A stretch of 64,000 nt of DNA from Marinobacter sp. DY40_1A1. GTDB taxonomy: Bacteria; Pseudomonadota; Gammaproteobacteria; Pseudomonadales; Oleiphilaceae. Under the pieces are notes generated by a model. That model saw only the letters and a program-made list of their open reading frames with translations. It was not told the origin of the DNA and searched no databases. The stretch is from the NCBI RefSeq assembly GCF_016597815.1, contig NZ_VCHA01000001.1:868001-932000 (forward strand), given 5' to 3'. Of the stretch, positions 1 to 10,418 are shown piece after piece; position 1 is the stretch's first letter, and the number at the start of each line of letters is the position of its first letter. A program made the position numbers and the translations under genes.

Positions 1-153
1 TTCATCATCACCAATCCAGGCCTCAAAGAAATCGCCGAGTATGTAGAGCTGCTCTGCGCCAGGCGCCTTTTCTTCGAGAAAGCGAAGAAACGCCCCGGTA
101 ATATCAGGGCGTGACTCCTCCATGTGCAGATCGGAAATAAACAGCGTTGTCAC
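1..153 (-). CDS. lpxH: UDP-2,3-diacylglucosamine diphosphatase LpxH (partial, N-terminal 51 residues)
   Basis: Only the first 51 codons lie in the window; the gene continues past the left edge. The start is GTG at 153-151 and reads [13 protein letters not shown]. The metallophosphatase metal-binding motif SDLH is visible near residue 8, and [14 protein letters not shown] follows near residue 38 (GD is the second metal-site signature). LpxH removes UMP from UDP-2,3-diacylglucosamine in lipid A synthesis and acts at the cytoplasmic face of the inner membrane. The start overlaps the ppiB stop in a GTGA arrangement, so the two are translationally coupled. The assignment is sure for the part seen. 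Confidence 0.93.
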   Translation of the reverse strand, partial: MTTLFISDLHMEESRPDITGAFLRFLEEKAPGAEQLYILGDFFEAWIGDDE

Positions 154-659
154 GCTGCGCCTCCATCCTCGATAACGCTGGCTTTCTCAATGACCACATC
201 CTCATAGGGGACGTCTTGATGGCCCGCGTTCATGGTGGTGCGCACGGCACGAATAGCGTTAACCGTTTCCATGCCCTCTACTACTTTGCCAAATACGCAA
301 TAGCCCCAGCCTTCGGTCGTTTTGGCCGAGTGGTCCAGAAATCCGTTGTCTTCCACGTTGATGAAAAACTGTGCGGAGGCGGAATGTGGATCCATGGTGC
401 GGGCCATGGCAACCGTGCCTTTCATGTTGCTCAGGCCGTTATCGGCTTCGTTTTTGATGGGCTCGCGAGTTTTACGCGCAGCCATACCTGGCTCAAAGCC
501 GCCGCCCTGGACCATGAAGTTGCTGATAACGCGGTGAAAAATAAGGCCATCATAAAAACCTTCACGAACATATTGCTCAAAGTTTTTTGCGGTTTCAGGG
601 GCTTTTTCGTAATCCAGTTCGAGCTTGATATCGCCGTGATTGGTTGTCAGCAGAATCAT
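150..659 (-). CDS. ppiB: Peptidyl-prolyl cis-trans isomerase B (cytoplasmic cyclophilin)
   Basis: A 169-residue single-domain cyclophilin. The diagnostic stretches are [13 protein letters not shown] (catalytic Arg in FHRV), the MAR segment, [12 protein letters not shown] and the [11 protein letters not shown] turn. There is no signal peptide, which points to the cytoplasmic PpiB rather than periplasmic PpiA. It catalyses cis-trans isomerisation of prolyl bonds during folding. AGGAA lies just upstream of the ATG. It is read leftward into lpxH with a 4-base overlap, and it is divergent from glnS. The ppiB-lpxH pair is conserved in Pseudomonas. Confidence 0.96.
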   Translation of the reverse strand: MILLTTNHGDIKLELDYEKAPETAKNFEQYVREGFYDGLIFHRVISNFMVQGGGFEPGMAARKTREPIKNEADNGLSNMKGTVAMARTMDPHSASAQFFINVEDNGFLDHSAKTTEGWGYCVFGKVVEGMETVNAIRAVRTTMNAGHQDVPYEDVVIEKASVIEDGGAA

Positions 660-752
660 CAGGGGTTCCTGTTCATTGAGTTAGAATCGGGTAAAGCCGG
701 TATTGTACGCAAGAGTTTCCGGTGATGCATGAGTCCGGCCCGGATTTATGAG

Positions 753-758
753 TATAAT
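753..758 (+). promoter_or_regulatory. glnS promoter -10 element
   Basis: A perfect TATAAT lies 38 bases before the glnS ATG at 796, with no good -35 at the expected spacing (TGAGTC region). It falls just after an in-frame upstream ATG at 748. Transcription starting near 765 would exclude that ATG, which supports 796 as the true start. Confidence 0.55.
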
Positions 759-795
759 AGACGGTTTACGACCCACTTCTTTTGACAGAGATTGT

Positions 796-2466
796 ATGAG
801 CGCCGAGCCGAAGAAAGCCCATAACTTTATTCAGAACCTGATTGAAGACGCCCTTGCCAAAGGCGAGCATACCGGTCAGGTGGTTACCCGTTTCCCGCCG
901 GAGCCAAATGGATATCTGCACGTTGGTCATGCGAAATCCATTTGTCTTAACTTTGGCATTGCCGATACGTTTTCTGGTGTGTGTAACCTGCGGTTTGACG
1001 ACACCAATCCGGAAAAGGAGAGTCAGGAGTACATCGATGCCATCAAGGAAGATGTTGAGTGGCTTGGTTACACCTGGAATGGGGATGTGCGTTATGCCTC
1101 TGATTATTTTGATGCTCTCTACCATTTTGCCGAGGAGTTGATCGAAAAAGGCAAGGCGTATGTGTGCGCGCTTACGGCAGAGGAAATGGCCGAGTACCGC
1201 GGCACTCTGACAGAGCCGGGTAAAAACAGCCCTTATCGCGACCGGCCTGTCGAAGAAAGCCTGAAGCTATTCCGGGAGATGCGAGACGGAAAGTTCGAAA
1301 ACGGTGAGCTGGTGTTGCGGGCGAAGATTGATATGGCTTCTCCGAACATCAATATGCGCGATCCTATTCTTTACCGCATTCGTTTCGCAGAACACCACCA
1401 GACAGGTAACAAGTGGTGCATCTACCCGATGTACGATTACACGCACCCAATTTCTGATGCCATGGAGGGGATTACTCACTCTCTGTGCACACTCGAATTT
1501 GAAGACCACCGCCCCCTCTATGAGTGGGTGCTGGAAAACATCACTGCGCCATGCCAGCCACGGCAGATCGAGTTCGCTCGCCTGAACCTGAACTACACCA
1601 TTACCAGCAAGCGTAAGCTCAAGCGCCTGGTTGACGAGAATCTGGTGGACGGCTGGAATGACCCGCGTATGCCGACTATTTCGGGTATGCGTCGCCGGGG
1701 GTATACGCCGGAATCTCTGCGTGCCTTCTGTGACATGATCGGCGTTAACAAGGCTGGCGGAACAGTGGATGTGGGGATGCTTGAGTTCGCTATCCGAGAG
1801 GATTTGAACGCCCGCTCCCCCCGTGCCATGTGCGTAATGCGCCCACTGAAAGTGACGCTGACCAATTACCCGGCTGACAAGACCGAAACTCTATCCCTGC
1901 CTGTACATCCTCAGAATCCGGGTATGGGGCAGCGTGAAGTGACCTGGAGTCAGACCCTGTTTATCGATCGGGAAGACTTTGTGGAAGAGGCGCCGCGCAA
2001 GTGGAAGCGCCTGGCGCCGGAGCAGGCGGTTCGCCTTCGCGGCGGCTATGTGATGACCTGCAAAGAAGTTGTTCGGGACTCCAGTGGCGAAATTGTTGAG
2101 CTCCGCTGTGAATACGATCCAGCTACTTTGGGTGTTAACCCTGAAGGTTATAAGCCTAACGGTGTTATTCACTGGGTATCTGAGGCCGACAGCGTAGATT
2201 GCGACATTAACCTGTACGACAGGTTGTTCAACCACGAATTCCCGGACAGCGACAAGGAAGGCGACTTCCTGGACCACGTGAACCCGCAATCGCTGGTGGT
2301 TCTGAAAGGAGCACGGGCAGAGAAGGGCTTGGCAACGCCGCTTACAGACCTGCCATACCAGTTTGAGCGGGAAGGTTATTTCTTCTGTGATCAGGAGCTG
2401 ACAGCCAAGGCCGGTAAGCCGGTATTCAATCGTACAGTTACCTTGCGGGATTCCTGGGGTAAATAA
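796..2466 (+). CDS. glnS: Glutaminyl-tRNA synthetase
   Basis: A class I aminoacyl-tRNA synthetase that charges tRNA-Gln with glutamine in the cytoplasm. The HIGH motif appears as HVGHAKS about 40 residues in, after FPPEPNGYL, and the KMSKS-type loop as ITSKRKL. The C-terminal half is the beta-barrel anticodon-binding domain. An in-frame ATG at 748 exists, but family proteins begin near NFI, and a -10 box lies between 748 and 796. The start [12 protein letters not shown] at 796 (556 aa, close to the usual 550) is therefore preferred. cysS follows 24 bases later. Confidence 0.96.
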   Translation: MSAEPKKAHNFIQNLIEDALAKGEHTGQVVTRFPPEPNGYLHVGHAKSICLNFGIADTFSGVCNLRFDDTNPEKESQEYIDAIKEDVEWLGYTWNGDVRYASDYFDALYHFAEELIEKGKAYVCALTAEEMAEYRGTLTEPGKNSPYRDRPVEESLKLFREMRDGKFENGELVLRAKIDMASPNINMRDPILYRIRFAEHHQTGNKWCIYPMYDYTHPISDAMEGITHSLCTLEFEDHRPLYEWVLENITAPCQPRQIEFARLNLNYTITSKRKLKRLVDENLVDGWNDPRMPTISGMRRRGYTPESLRAFCDMIGVNKAGGTVDVGMLEFAIREDLNARSPRAMCVMRPLKVTLTNYPADKTETLSLPVHPQNPGMGQREVTWSQTLFIDREDFVEEAPRKWKRLAPEQAVRLRGGYVMTCKEVVRDSSGEIVELRCEYDPATLGVNPEGYKPNGVIHWVSEADSVDCDINLYDRLFNHEFPDSDKEGDFLDHVNPQSLVVLKGARAEKGLATPLTDLPYQFEREGYFFCDQELTAKAGKPVFNRTVTLRDSWGK

Positions 2467-2490
2467 GGATAAGCATTCGGGAGACCAGCT

Positions 2491-3879
2491 TTGATCAGGA
2501 TTTATAATACGCTCACCCAGCAAAAAGAAACCTTTACGCCGATTGAGCCTGGAAAGGTTCGTATGTACGTGTGCGGGATGACCGTTTACGACTACTGCCA
2601 TCTGGGTCATGCCCGGGTGTTGGTGGCATTTGATGTGATCACACGTTACATGCGCAGCCGTGGCTACGATGTAACCTATGTGCGAAATATCACCGATATT
2701 GACGACAAGATTCTTCGCAGGGCAGAGGAAAACGGCGAGCCGTTTACCGAACTGACCGAGCGCATGATTGCGGCCATGCATGAGGATGAGGCGCGCCTTG
2801 GCGTGCTGTCACCCAGCGAAGAGCCAAGGGCTACGGATTATATTGCTGAGATCATTGCCATGATCAGTACGCTGATTGAATCCGATCATGCCTATGCTGC
2901 AGCTAACGGTGATGTTTATTTTTCCGTAGAGTCTTTTGAGAACTACGGAAAACTCAGCAAGAAAAAGCTCGAAGACCTGCTGGCAGGTGCGCGCATTGAT
3001 GTGCAGGAAGCCAAGCGAAGCCCTGCTGATTTTGCGCTTTGGAAAGCCGCAGGCGAAGGCGAGGTTAGTTGGCCCTCGCCATGGGGGAATGGGCGTCCGG
3101 GCTGGCACATTGAGTGCTCCGCCATGTCTACCCATTGCCTGGGTAATACCTTCGATATTCATGGAGGCGGGCCAGACTTGCTGTTCCCTCACCATGAAAA
3201 CGAAATTGCCCAGTCTGAGTGCGCTACCGGGCACACTTTCGTAAACACCTGGATGCACGCGGGAGCTATCCGCGTGAACAAGGAAAAGATGTCCAAATCC
3301 TTGGGCAATTTTTTCACGATTCGGGAGATACTGGAAACCTATCCGCCTGAAGTGGTGCGCTTCTTTCTGGTGTCCAGCCACTACCGCAGTCAGGTTGATT
3401 ACTCTGAAGACAATCTTGCTGAAGCAGGGCGCTCTCTGGCCCGGTTATACCATGCACTGCGTGGTGTAGAACCCATGAGCTCAAACGATGTGCCTGACAC
3501 TGAGCAGGATCGGCGCTTCGTAGAGTTGATGAATGACGACTTCAACTGCCCTGGTGCGATATCGGTTTTACACGCGTTGGCTAATGACATAAATCAACAC
3601 CGTCGTGAAGGTCGTGAAGACGATGCTAGGAAAGCGGCAACTGTGATGATCAGGCTTGGCGATGTTCTTGGGATCTTGCAGCAAAACCCGGATGCCTTCT
3701 TTCAGGCTGATTCCGGCGGAGAGCTGACGGCAGAAGACATTGAAGCGAAAATTCAGGCCCGTGCTGACGCCCGCAAGTCTAAAGATTTTGCCGGTGCCGA
3801 CCGCATTCGTGACGAGCTGGCAGAGCAGGGTATTATTCTGGACGACTCCCGCGAGGGAACAAGTTGGCGGCGTAGTTAA
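2491..3879 (+). CDS. cysS: Cysteinyl-tRNA synthetase
   Basis: A 462-residue class I synthetase. The catalytic zinc site is visible: Cys in YVCGMTVYD, Cys in IECSAMS, and His and Glu in HHENEIAQ. HIGH is HLGHAR and the KMSKS loop is intact (KEKMSKSLGNF). The C-terminal helical DALR-type region includes ARKSKDFAGADRIRDEL. The start is TTG at 2491, with GGGAGACC as ribosome binding site about 8 bases before it; the reading MIRIYNTLTQQKE matches where family members begin. It is probably cotranscribed with glnS, 24 bases upstream. Confidence 0.96.
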   Translation: MIRIYNTLTQQKETFTPIEPGKVRMYVCGMTVYDYCHLGHARVLVAFDVITRYMRSRGYDVTYVRNITDIDDKILRRAEENGEPFTELTERMIAAMHEDEARLGVLSPSEEPRATDYIAEIIAMISTLIESDHAYAAANGDVYFSVESFENYGKLSKKKLEDLLAGARIDVQEAKRSPADFALWKAAGEGEVSWPSPWGNGRPGWHIECSAMSTHCLGNTFDIHGGGPDLLFPHHENEIAQSECATGHTFVNTWMHAGAIRVNKEKMSKSLGNFFTIREILETYPPEVVRFFLVSSHYRSQVDYSEDNLAEAGRSLARLYHALRGVEPMSSNDVPDTEQDRRFVELMNDDFNCPGAISVLHALANDINQHRREGREDDARKAATVMIRLGDVLGILQQNPDAFFQADSGGELTAEDIEAKIQARADARKSKDFAGADRIRDELAEQGIILDDSREGTSWRRS

Positions 3880-3912
3880 CGCTGATACCAAGGTCGCGTT
3901 GTACTCAGGGAA

Positions 3913-3941
3913 ATGACCTTATAGGGAACTTCCCGTATAAT
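3913..3941 (+). promoter_or_regulatory. Sigma-70 promoter for glcB
   Basis: ATGACC (3913-3918) and a perfect TATAAT (3936-3941) are separated by 17 bases. A CCCGGC/GCCGGG stem (3962-3985) lies in the presumed leader before the glcB ATG at 4016. The spacing is ideal and the -35 matches four of six consensus bases. Confidence 0.6.
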
Positions 3942-4015
3942 GCGCCCTTCGATTTTTCGAGCCCGGCTGCTGAACGGCTGCCGGGACAGGGCTAACCCAC
4001 TGAGGCTAATTAACG

Positions 4016-6196
4016 ATGACAGATCGCGTACAACTCGGCGGCATTCAGGTCGCAAAGAACTTGTATGACTTCGTAACTAACGAAGCAATTCCGGGCACTG
4101 GGCTGGATGCAGATAAATTCTGGGCGGAGTTCGACAAGATCGTAAACGATCTGGCGCCGAGAAATCGTGAGCTGCTGGCCAAGCGCGGTGCCATCCAGGA
4201 AAAGCTGAACAGCTGGAACAGCGAGCACAAGGGCCAAAAGCTCGATATGGCCGCTTACAAAAGCTTTCTGAAAGAAATTGGTTACCTGGTAGAAGAGCCT
4301 GCAGATTTCCGCATATCTACTGCGAATGTTGATCCTGAAGTTGCAACCATGGCCGGCCCGCAGTTGGTAGTGCCAATCATGAATGCCCGCTTTGCACTGA
4401 ACGCTGCAAACGCACGCTGGGGCAGCCTTTATGATGCACTTTACGGTACCGATGCCATTTCCGAAGAGAACGGTGCTGAAAAAGGCCGTGGCTACAACCC
4501 GGTTCGCGGTGCCAAGGTTATCGAATTTGCACGTAACCTGTTGGATAGCTCTGCGCCCTTGGTGGCAGGCAGTCATAAAGATGCAGCTCTTTACCAGATA
4601 GCTGACGGCAAGCTTGTAGTCAAGTTGCAAAATGGCGAAGTAACCGGCCTTAAAGACGAGTCTGGATTTGTTGGTTACACAGGTGCGGCCGATGCGCCTA
4701 CCGGCGTTCTGCTGGTTAAGAATGGTATGCACTTCGAAATCCAGATTGATGCCAGCCACCCGATTGGCAAGGACGACGGAGCTCACGTTAAAGACGTACT
4801 GATGGAGTCTGCACTGACCACCATCATGGACTGCGAAGACTCTGTTGCTGCAGTAGATGCCGATGATAAAACTCTGGCGTACAGCAACTGGCTGGGCCTG
4901 ATGAAAGGCGATCTTGAAGAAACCTTCGAGAAAGGTGGTGAGCGCCTCACCCGTAAAATGAATCCGGATCGCGAATACACTGCAGCCGACGGTAGCCAAA
5001 TCAAACTGAAAGGCCGCAGCCTGATGTTCGTTCGTAACGTTGGCCACCTGATGACCAACCCGGCTATTTTGCTGAAAGACGGCAGTGAAGTGCCCGAGGG
5101 GTTGATGGACGGTATTCTTACTTCCCTGATCGCTATTCACGACCTGAAGGGCAGCGGCAAGTTCCAGAACACCGCAACCGGCTCTGTGTACATTGTCAAG
5201 CCGAAGATGCACGGCCCTGAAGAGGTTGCGTTTACCAACGAATTCTTTGGTCGTGTTGAAGATGCTCTGGGCCTGCCGCGCTTCACTCTGAAAGTCGGCA
5301 TCATGGACGAAGAGCGTCGTACCACCGTCAACCTGAAAGCCTGTATCCACGCAGCCAAAGAGCGCGCGGTGTTCATTAACACTGGCTTCCTGGATCGTAC
5401 CGGTGATGAAATGCACACCTCAATGGAGCTTGGTCCGTTCATTCGCAAGGGTGAAATGAAGCAGGCAGCATGGATTGGCGCATATGAGCAGTGGAACGTA
5501 GATGTAGGTCTGGAGACAGGCTTCCGTGGCGTTGCACAGATCGGTAAAGGTATGTGGGCAATGCCAGACCTGATGGCGGCTATGCTTGAGCAAAAGATTG
5601 GTCATCCGAAATCTGGTGCCAACACTGCTTGGGTTCCTTCGCCAACGGCAGCGACCCTGCATGCGACTCACTATCACCAGGTATCTGTTGCTGATATTCA
5701 GAAAGAGCTGGAAAGCCGTGCTCGGGCTAGCCTCGACGACATTCTCACTGTGCCGGTAATGGAAGATCCTTCCAAACTGACAGCGACAGACATCCAGCAG
5801 GAGTTGGACAACAATGCTCAGGGTATTCTGGGTTACGTTGTGCGCTGGATTGATAGCGGTGTGGGTTGCTCCAAGGTGCCCGATATCAACGATATCGGCC
5901 TGATGGAAGACCGCGCGACTCTGCGTATTTCATCCCAGCACCTGGCTAACTGGCTGTACCACGGTATTTGCACCGACGCGCAGGTTGAAGAAACCATGAA
6001 GCGTATGGCGCAGGTTGTGGACAAGCAGAATGCCAATGACCCAAGCTACCGCCCTATGGCGCCTGACTTTGCTGACAGCATTGCGTTCCAGGCCGCTATG
6101 GATCTGGTTCTCAAGGGTCGCGAGCAGCCAAGCGGTTACACTGAGCCGCTGCTGCACGCATACCGCCTCAAGGCAAAGCAGAAGTTCGGCCAGTAA
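4016..6196 (+). CDS. glcB: Malate synthase G
   Basis: A 726-residue protein, the length of the monomeric G isoform (the A isoform is about 530). It condenses glyoxylate and acetyl-CoA to malate, the second step of the glyoxylate bypass, in the cytoplasm. Conserved stretches include [16 protein letters not shown] (active-site Arg), [27 protein letters not shown] and [35 protein letters not shown]. It has its own promoter upstream and a shared bidirectional terminator downstream, so it is a single-gene unit. The flanking genes cysS and folD are neighbours in Pseudomonas, so glcB appears to sit within an older block. Confidence 0.97.
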   Translation: MTDRVQLGGIQVAKNLYDFVTNEAIPGTGLDADKFWAEFDKIVNDLAPRNRELLAKRGAIQEKLNSWNSEHKGQKLDMAAYKSFLKEIGYLVEEPADFRISTANVDPEVATMAGPQLVVPIMNARFALNAANARWGSLYDALYGTDAISEENGAEKGRGYNPVRGAKVIEFARNLLDSSAPLVAGSHKDAALYQIADGKLVVKLQNGEVTGLKDESGFVGYTGAADAPTGVLLVKNGMHFEIQIDASHPIGKDDGAHVKDVLMESALTTIMDCEDSVAAVDADDKTLAYSNWLGLMKGDLEETFEKGGERLTRKMNPDREYTAADGSQIKLKGRSLMFVRNVGHLMTNPAILLKDGSEVPEGLMDGILTSLIAIHDLKGSGKFQNTATGSVYIVKPKMHGPEEVAFTNEFFGRVEDALGLPRFTLKVGIMDEERRTTVNLKACIHAAKERAVFINTGFLDRTGDEMHTSMELGPFIRKGEMKQAAWIGAYEQWNVDVGLETGFRGVAQIGKGMWAMPDLMAAMLEQKIGHPKSGANTAWVPSPTAATLHATHYHQVSVADIQKELESRARASLDDILTVPVMEDPSKLTATDIQQELDNNAQGILGYVVRWIDSGVGCSKVPDINDIGLMEDRATLRISSQHLANWLYHGICTDAQVEETMKRMAQVVDKQNANDPSYRPMAPDFADSIAFQAAMDLVLKGREQPSGYTEPLLHAYRLKAKQKFGQ

Positions 6197-6206
6197 GTTC
6201 GGCTGA

Positions 6207-6240
6207 CACAAAAAAACCCGCTTCGGCGGGTTTTTTTGTG
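6207..6240. terminator. Bidirectional intrinsic terminator between glcB and folD
   Basis: A perfect 34-base palindrome. The arms run CAC, seven A, CCCGC, with a TTCG loop and GCGGG, seven T, GTG in return. It serves the convergent glcB (+) and folD (-) equally. Confidence 0.93.
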
Positions 6241-6264
6241 CTTGATGATCAGGAGAGTTAGTGA

Positions 6265-7122
6265 TCAGTCTTTATGCAGCTCATTTGCAGCATACAAGGT
6301 GTTTTGCAGCAGGGTAGCGATTGTCATCGGGCCCACACCGCCGGGTACCGGTGTGATGTAAGCTGCGCGGGCAGCGGCGGGTTCGAAGTCAACGTCGCCT
6401 TGCAGTCTGCCGTTATCCATACGGTTGATGCCGACGTCAATCACAGTTGCGCCTGGCTTTATCCACTCGCCCTTGATCAGCCCGGGTTTGCCTGCGGCAG
6501 CAATTAAAATATCCGCTTCACGAACGAACTTTTCCAAATCTGGCGTGAAGCGGTGGCATACAGTGGTGGTGGCGCCCTTGAGTAGCAATTCCATGGTCAT
6601 GGGGCGGCCTACAATGTTTGAAGCGCCTACAATCACCGCGTGCTGCCCTTTATAGGGGGTGTTGATGCTATCCAGCAGGGTAATCACGCCAGCGGGTGTG
6701 CAGGGCCTTAAAGCAGGTTTGCGCTGCATCAGGCGGCCTATATTGTATGGGTGAAAGCCGTCGACATCTTTATCTGGGCGGATTTTTAATAAAATCGGGT
6801 CTGCGTCCAGATGGCTGGGTAGAGGCAACTGAACAAGGATGCCGTCCACCGCAGGGTTTTCGTTCAGTTCATCAACCAAAGCTTCCAGGGCTTGCTGGGA
6901 TGTATCTGCGGGCAGGTCGTAGGAAAGGGACAGGATGCCCGCTGCATCGCAGGCTTTCCGTTTATTACCTACATATACCTCGGAAGCCGGATCGTTGCCC
7001 ACCAGTACTACTGCCAGGCCGGGCGCGCGGAGCCCTTTGCGGGTTCGGGCTTCTACGCCGGCTGCAACTTGTTGTCGTACTCCGGCGGCGATTTCTTTTC
7101 CGTTGATCAGTTTGGCGCTCAT
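6265..7122 (-). CDS. folD: Bifunctional methylenetetrahydrofolate dehydrogenase / methenyltetrahydrofolate cyclohydrolase
   Basis: A 285-residue cytoplasmic enzyme that interconverts 5,10-methylene-THF and 10-formyl-THF using NADP. It shows [12 protein letters not shown] (catalytic Lys and Tyr region), [26 protein letters not shown], the nucleotide-binding [10 protein letters not shown] and the C-terminal [15 protein letters not shown]. An upstream extension without stops reaches 7212, but family members begin MSAKLING, so the ATG at 7122-7120 is chosen. It converges on glcB and is divergent from the tRNA operon. Confidence 0.96.
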   Translation of the reverse strand: MSAKLINGKEIAAGVRQQVAAGVEARTRKGLRAPGLAVVLVGNDPASEVYVGNKRKACDAAGILSLSYDLPADTSQQALEALVDELNENPAVDGILVQLPLPSHLDADPILLKIRPDKDVDGFHPYNIGRLMQRKPALRPCTPAGVITLLDSINTPYKGQHAVIVGASNIVGRPMTMELLLKGATTTVCHRFTPDLEKFVREADILIAAAGKPGLIKGEWIKPGATVIDVGINRMDNGRLQGDVDFEPAAARAAYITPVPGGVGPMTIATLLQNTLYAANELHKD

Positions 7123-7279
7123 GTTTCGTCTTGTCGGTTGGCTTTTGGAAATAAAAGGGGCAGTATTGTCGCACGCTTGTCGTCTAACTCCAATTAGGGG
7201 TGCTCTGTGCATTATTGCAGCAGAGAATAGGGGGGGAGCGTGAAAAATACTGATTTAAAGGATAATTTTCATTTCCTTG

Positions 7280-7308
7280 TTGACGAAGCGGATTGGCGAC
7301 GGTAATAT
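7280..7308 (+). promoter_or_regulatory. Promoter of the tRNA operon
   Basis: TTGACG (7280-7285) and TAATAT (7303-7308) stand 17 bases apart. GCGCGCC follows at once, a GC-rich discriminator typical of stringently controlled stable-RNA promoters. The first tRNA begins 41 bases downstream. Confidence 0.75.
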
Positions 7309-7348
7309 GCGCGCCAACTTTGCTGAAGCAAGAGTTGATCAGTTTGAA

Positions 7349-7425
7349 CGGGGTATAGCGCAGTCTGGTAGCGCGCCTGCTTTGGGAGCAGGATGTCGGG
7401 AGTTCGAATCTCTCTACCCCGACCA
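7349..7425 (+). tRNA. tRNA-Pro (TGG)
   Basis: 77 bases with encoded CCA. The acceptor arms CGGGGTA/TACCCCG pair perfectly, the anticodon stem is CCTGC/GCAGG with loop TTTGGGA (anticodon TGG), and the T arm is GGGAG/CTCTC around TTCGAAT. It is the first of four tRNA genes in the cluster. Confidence 0.97.
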
Positions 7426-7458
7426 CTTTTCTTCATGTTCAGCTAGACCAACGGTCAA

Positions 7459-7535
7459 GCGCCCGTAGCTCAGCTGGATAGAGCATCGGCCTTCTAAGCC
7501 GAGGGTCGCAGGTTCGAGTCCTGCCGGGCGCGCCA
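7459..7535 (+). tRNA. tRNA-Arg (TCT)
   Basis: 77 bases with encoded CCA. The acceptor is GCGCCCG/CGGGCGC, the anticodon stem TCGGC/GCCGA with loop CTTCTAA (anticodon TCT), and the T arm GCAGG/CCTGC around TTCGAGT. It lies 33 bases after tRNA-Pro. Confidence 0.97.
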
Positions 7536-7667
7536 TTAACGCCGTCGGCTTGATCGAAACCGAACTGCAGGCAAAGTTAACAGGTATAGAGTTAAAGATT
7601 GCATGCTGAGTGGTTAGGCAGCAGCTAATCGAAATTACCGAAGATACCGAAAGGTATGTCCCGATGT

Positions 7668-7744
7668 GGTGGACGTAGCTCAGTTGGTAGAGCTCAGGAT
7701 TGTGACTCCTGCGGTCGAGGGTTCGATCCCCTTCGTCCACCCCA
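7668..7744 (+). tRNA. tRNA-His (GTG)
   Basis: 77 bases including the extra G at position -1 that marks tRNA-His, opposite the C before CCA. The acceptor is GTGGACG/CGTCCAC, the anticodon stem CAGGA/TCCTG with loop TTGTGAC (anticodon GTG), and the T arm GAGGG/CCCTT around TTCGATC. Confidence 0.97.
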
Positions 7745-7857
7745 CTTTTCAAAGTAATGAAATCCGCATTTGCAAAGTGTGTTAACGCCGTAATAGCTGT
7801 AGCTGTCAGGTTTCAGCAATTAAACGATACGGCAACGCGGTACAGGTTTAAGAATTC

Positions 7858-7942
7858 CGGGTTGTGGCGAAATTGGTAGACGCGCCAGATTTAGGTTCTG
7901 GTTCCGAGAGGAGTGGGAGTTCGATTCTCCCCAACCCGACCA
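7858..7942 (+). tRNA. tRNA-Leu (TAG)
   Basis: 85 bases with a long variable arm, as expected for a class II tRNA. The acceptor is CGGGTTG/CAACCCG, the anticodon stem CCAGA/TCTGG with loop TTTAGGT (anticodon TAG), and CCA is encoded. It is the last tRNA before the operon terminator. Confidence 0.97.
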
Positions 7943-7947
7943 CCTTG

Positions 7948-7983
7948 AAAAGGCTCTTGGAGATAATCTGAGGGCCTTTTTTT
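7948..7983 (+). terminator. Intrinsic terminator of the tRNA operon
   Basis: AAAAGGC (7948-7954) pairs with GCCTTTT (7974-7980), followed by further T. It begins 5 bases after the CCA of tRNA-Leu. The 227 bases from here to tig hold no gene; I see no clear promoter in them, although tig presumably has one there. Confidence 0.8.
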
Positions 7984-8210
7984 ATTGTTCTTTCCCCTTT
8001 ATTTTGCAGTTTTCGTCCCAAACTCCTGCCTAACAAGTGCCGCTGGCGTCACGATCCCTGAAACTACCTTTGGGAGATGATTCTCTCGTCAGGGTAAACC
8101 GTGATAAACTATCGGCTTTTAATTTTGGGTCATTTCCGGGAATTTACTCTGAAATGGTCTTTTAGTTTTAATTTCATTCACATACCGAACCTGAATTTTG
8201 AGGATCTTCC

Positions 8211-9515
8211 ATGCAAGTGTCTGTAGAAACGACCTCCAACATCGAGCGTCGCATGACGATTGGTGTGCCCGCCCAGGAAATTGAACAGGCGGTTCAGAAA
8301 CGCCTGCAGGAAACTGCGCGTACAGTGCGCCTGAATGGTTTCCGTCCAGGGAAGGTGCCCATGAGCGTGGTCAAGCGTCGTTTCGGTGACAGCGTTCGCC
8401 AGGAAATCGTTGGCGAAATCATGCGCGATAACTACATCAAGGCCTTGCAGGAGCAGGATATTAATCCGGCTGGCTGGCCCAAGCTTGAGCCAAAAACCAT
8501 GGAAGCGGGTAAGGACCTCGAGTTTGTTGCCATTTTCGAAGTGCTTCCTGAAATTGAACTGGGTGACCTGAGCAAAGTCTCAATCGAGAAGATGACCTCT
8601 GAAATCACCGACAAGGATATCGACACTATGGTCGATAACCTGCGTCGTCAGCAGGCCACTATGAAGTCCGTAAAGCGTAAGTCCAAGAACAAGGACGTGC
8701 TGACTATCGATTTCAAAGGTTTCATCGACGGTGAAGAGTTTGATGGTGGCGCGGCGGAAGGCCATAAGCTGACCCTGGGTTCTGACCAGATGATTCCTGG
8801 CTTCGAGAAAGCCATCGTTGGCGGTAAGGCCGGTGAAGAGCTTGAGATCGAAGTGACGTTCCCTGAGGACTACCACAACGAAGATTTAAAAGGTAAGCCT
8901 GCGAAGTTTGAAATCAAGATTCATGAGGTTGAAGAGCCTCAGCTGCCTGAGCTGAATGCCGAGTTCTTTACCAAGTTTGGTATCGAGGCGGAAGACGAAG
9001 CTGCATTCCGTGAAGAAGTTAAAAAGAACATGGAGCGCGAGCTGAAACAGGCTGTGTCCAACAAGGTCAAGAATGACGTAGTAGATGGGCTGCTTGAATC
9101 AACCGAGTTTGATATTCCGGCCGCACTGACCGATCAGGAAATCGATCGCTTGCGTCAGGATGCTGTCCAGCGCTTTGGCGGACAGGTTGATTTCCAGCAG
9201 CTGCCCAAGGAAATTTTCCAGGAGCAGGCGGAGCGTCGTGTGAAGACCGGTCTGTTGTTCCAGGAAGTTGTAAAGGCAAACGACCTGAAAGTCGATGCGG
9301 CCAAGGTTGACGAAAAGATCCAGGAAATCGCGTCAACGTATGAACAACCAGATGAAGTCATTGCGCACTTCAACGGTAATCCGGAGCAGAAGAGCCAGAT
9401 CGAATCTTCAGTTCTGGAAGACCAGGTTGTTGACTATGTTCTCTCTCAGGCTAATGTCAAAGAGAAGAAGGTCAAGTACGAAGAAGCCATTCAGGCAGGG
9501 CAGCCCCAGCGCTGA
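8211..9515 (+). CDS. tig: Trigger factor (ribosome-associated chaperone and PPIase)
   Basis: A 434-residue protein of usual length. Three domains are recognisable. The N-terminal ribosome-binding domain (about 1-110) carries the signature GFRPGKVP, here [18 protein letters not shown]. The central FKBP-type PPIase domain (about 150-245) includes [18 protein letters not shown]. The C-terminal helical chaperone arms make up the rest. It docks at the ribosome exit tunnel and shields nascent chains. The ribosome binding site is GAGGATCTTCC before ATG. It heads the tig-clpP-clpX order common to proteobacteria. Confidence 0.97.
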   Translation: MQVSVETTSNIERRMTIGVPAQEIEQAVQKRLQETARTVRLNGFRPGKVPMSVVKRRFGDSVRQEIVGEIMRDNYIKALQEQDINPAGWPKLEPKTMEAGKDLEFVAIFEVLPEIELGDLSKVSIEKMTSEITDKDIDTMVDNLRRQQATMKSVKRKSKNKDVLTIDFKGFIDGEEFDGGAAEGHKLTLGSDQMIPGFEKAIVGGKAGEELEIEVTFPEDYHNEDLKGKPAKFEIKIHEVEEPQLPELNAEFFTKFGIEAEDEAAFREEVKKNMERELKQAVSNKVKNDVVDGLLESTEFDIPAALTDQEIDRLRQDAVQRFGGQVDFQQLPKEIFQEQAERRVKTGLLFQEVVKANDLKVDAAKVDEKIQEIASTYEQPDEVIAHFNGNPEQKSQIESSVLEDQVVDYVLSQANVKEKKVKYEEAIQAGQPQR

Positions 9516-9580
9516 GGTTGGCGGCGTAACAGCACCGGAGCCGGAAATGCTTCTGGCTCCTCGCTGGCCGAATGAAATTA

Positions 9581-9605
9581 ACAGCCGGCATGTCCGGCTG
9601 TTTTC
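9581..9605 (+). terminator. Terminator or attenuator between tig and clpP
   Basis: ACAGCCGG pairs with CCGGCTGT around a CATGT loop, followed by TTTTC. The short T run suggests partial read-through from tig into clpP, so clpP may depend partly on its own promoter in 9606-9690. Confidence 0.65.
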
Positions 9606-9702
9606 ATCTAGGCTTGAGGCTGGCAAAGTAACAGACGCAAAAGCTGAAGATGCTGTGGTTTTAAGCCACGCCCCATTTATCCATAAGGAGTTCAGGCGAA
9701 TC

Positions 9703-10338
9703 ATGATGCAGAAACCAATCGATGGTCTCGCAATGGATACCAGGTCCGCCCTGGTGCCGATGGTTATCGAGCAGACCGCCCGTGGGGAACGCTCGTTTGA
9801 TATTTACTCTCGTCTGCTAAAGGAACGGGTGATCTTCATGGTTGGGCAGGTGGAAGACCACATGGCTAACCTGATCGTGGCGCAACTTCTGTTCCTGGAA
9901 TCTGAAAACCCGGATAAAGACATCCATCTGTACATCAACAGCCCCGGTGGCTCTGTGACAGCTGGCATGTCAATTTACGATACCATGCAGTTTATCAAGC
10001 CAGATGTTTCAACTCTTTGTGTAGGCCAGGCTGCGAGTATGGGCGCTTTCCTTCTTGCGGGTGGCGCTGCAGGTAAGCGTGCATGCCTACCCAATTCCCG
10101 AGTCATGATTCATCAGCCTCTGGGAGGCTATCAGGGCCAGGCGACAGATATCGAAATACATACCCGCGAGATTCTGAAAATCCGGCATACACTTAATTCC
10201 ATACTGGCTCATCACACAGGCCAGGATCTGGAAACCATCGCCCGGGACACAGATCGCGATAACTTTATGGATCCGACACAGGCTAAAGAGTACGGGTTGA
10301 TAGACTCGATACTTGATAAGCGCGTGCCGAATAAATAA
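9703..10338 (+). CDS. clpP: ATP-dependent Clp protease proteolytic subunit
   Basis: A 211-residue serine peptidase of the ClpP tetradecamer, partner of ClpX. The catalytic triad is visible: Ser112 in GQAASMGAF, His137 in VMIHQPLGG and Asp186 in DRDNFMD. The reading frame stays open far upstream into tig, but family members begin near [15 protein letters not shown]. The ATG at 9703, preceded by AAGGAG 13 bases away, is preferred; the adjacent ATG at 9706 is equally possible. clpX follows after an 80-base gap that holds a GCCGGCG/CGCCGGC stem. Confidence 0.96.
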   Translation: MMQKPIDGLAMDTRSALVPMVIEQTARGERSFDIYSRLLKERVIFMVGQVEDHMANLIVAQLLFLESENPDKDIHLYINSPGGSVTAGMSIYDTMQFIKPDVSTLCVGQAASMGAFLLAGGAAGKRACLPNSRVMIHQPLGGYQGQATDIEIHTREILKIRHTLNSILAHHTGQDLETIARDTDRDNFMDPTQAKEYGLIDSILDKRVPNK

Positions 10339-10418
10339 TACTGGCAGTAATTGCATCACCCTGGCCGGCGTTTGCTGTTTATCTGGCGCGCCGGCAAAAC
10401 GAGATCAGAGGTATTTCA

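Noticed and set aside
748..795. Upstream ATG that would extend GlnS by 16 residues
   Set aside because: A TATAAT box lies inside the extension and family proteins begin near the ATG at 796.
4010..5416. Antisense open frame of 468 codons opposite glcB
   Set aside because: It has no recognisable domain and lies wholly within the well-supported malate synthase gene; it is a codon-bias shadow.
9671..9679. CCCCATTTA as a sigma-32 -10 box before clpP
   Set aside because: No CTTGAA-like -35 occurs 13-15 bases upstream, so the promoter is not supported. CCCCAATG before lon fails in the same way.
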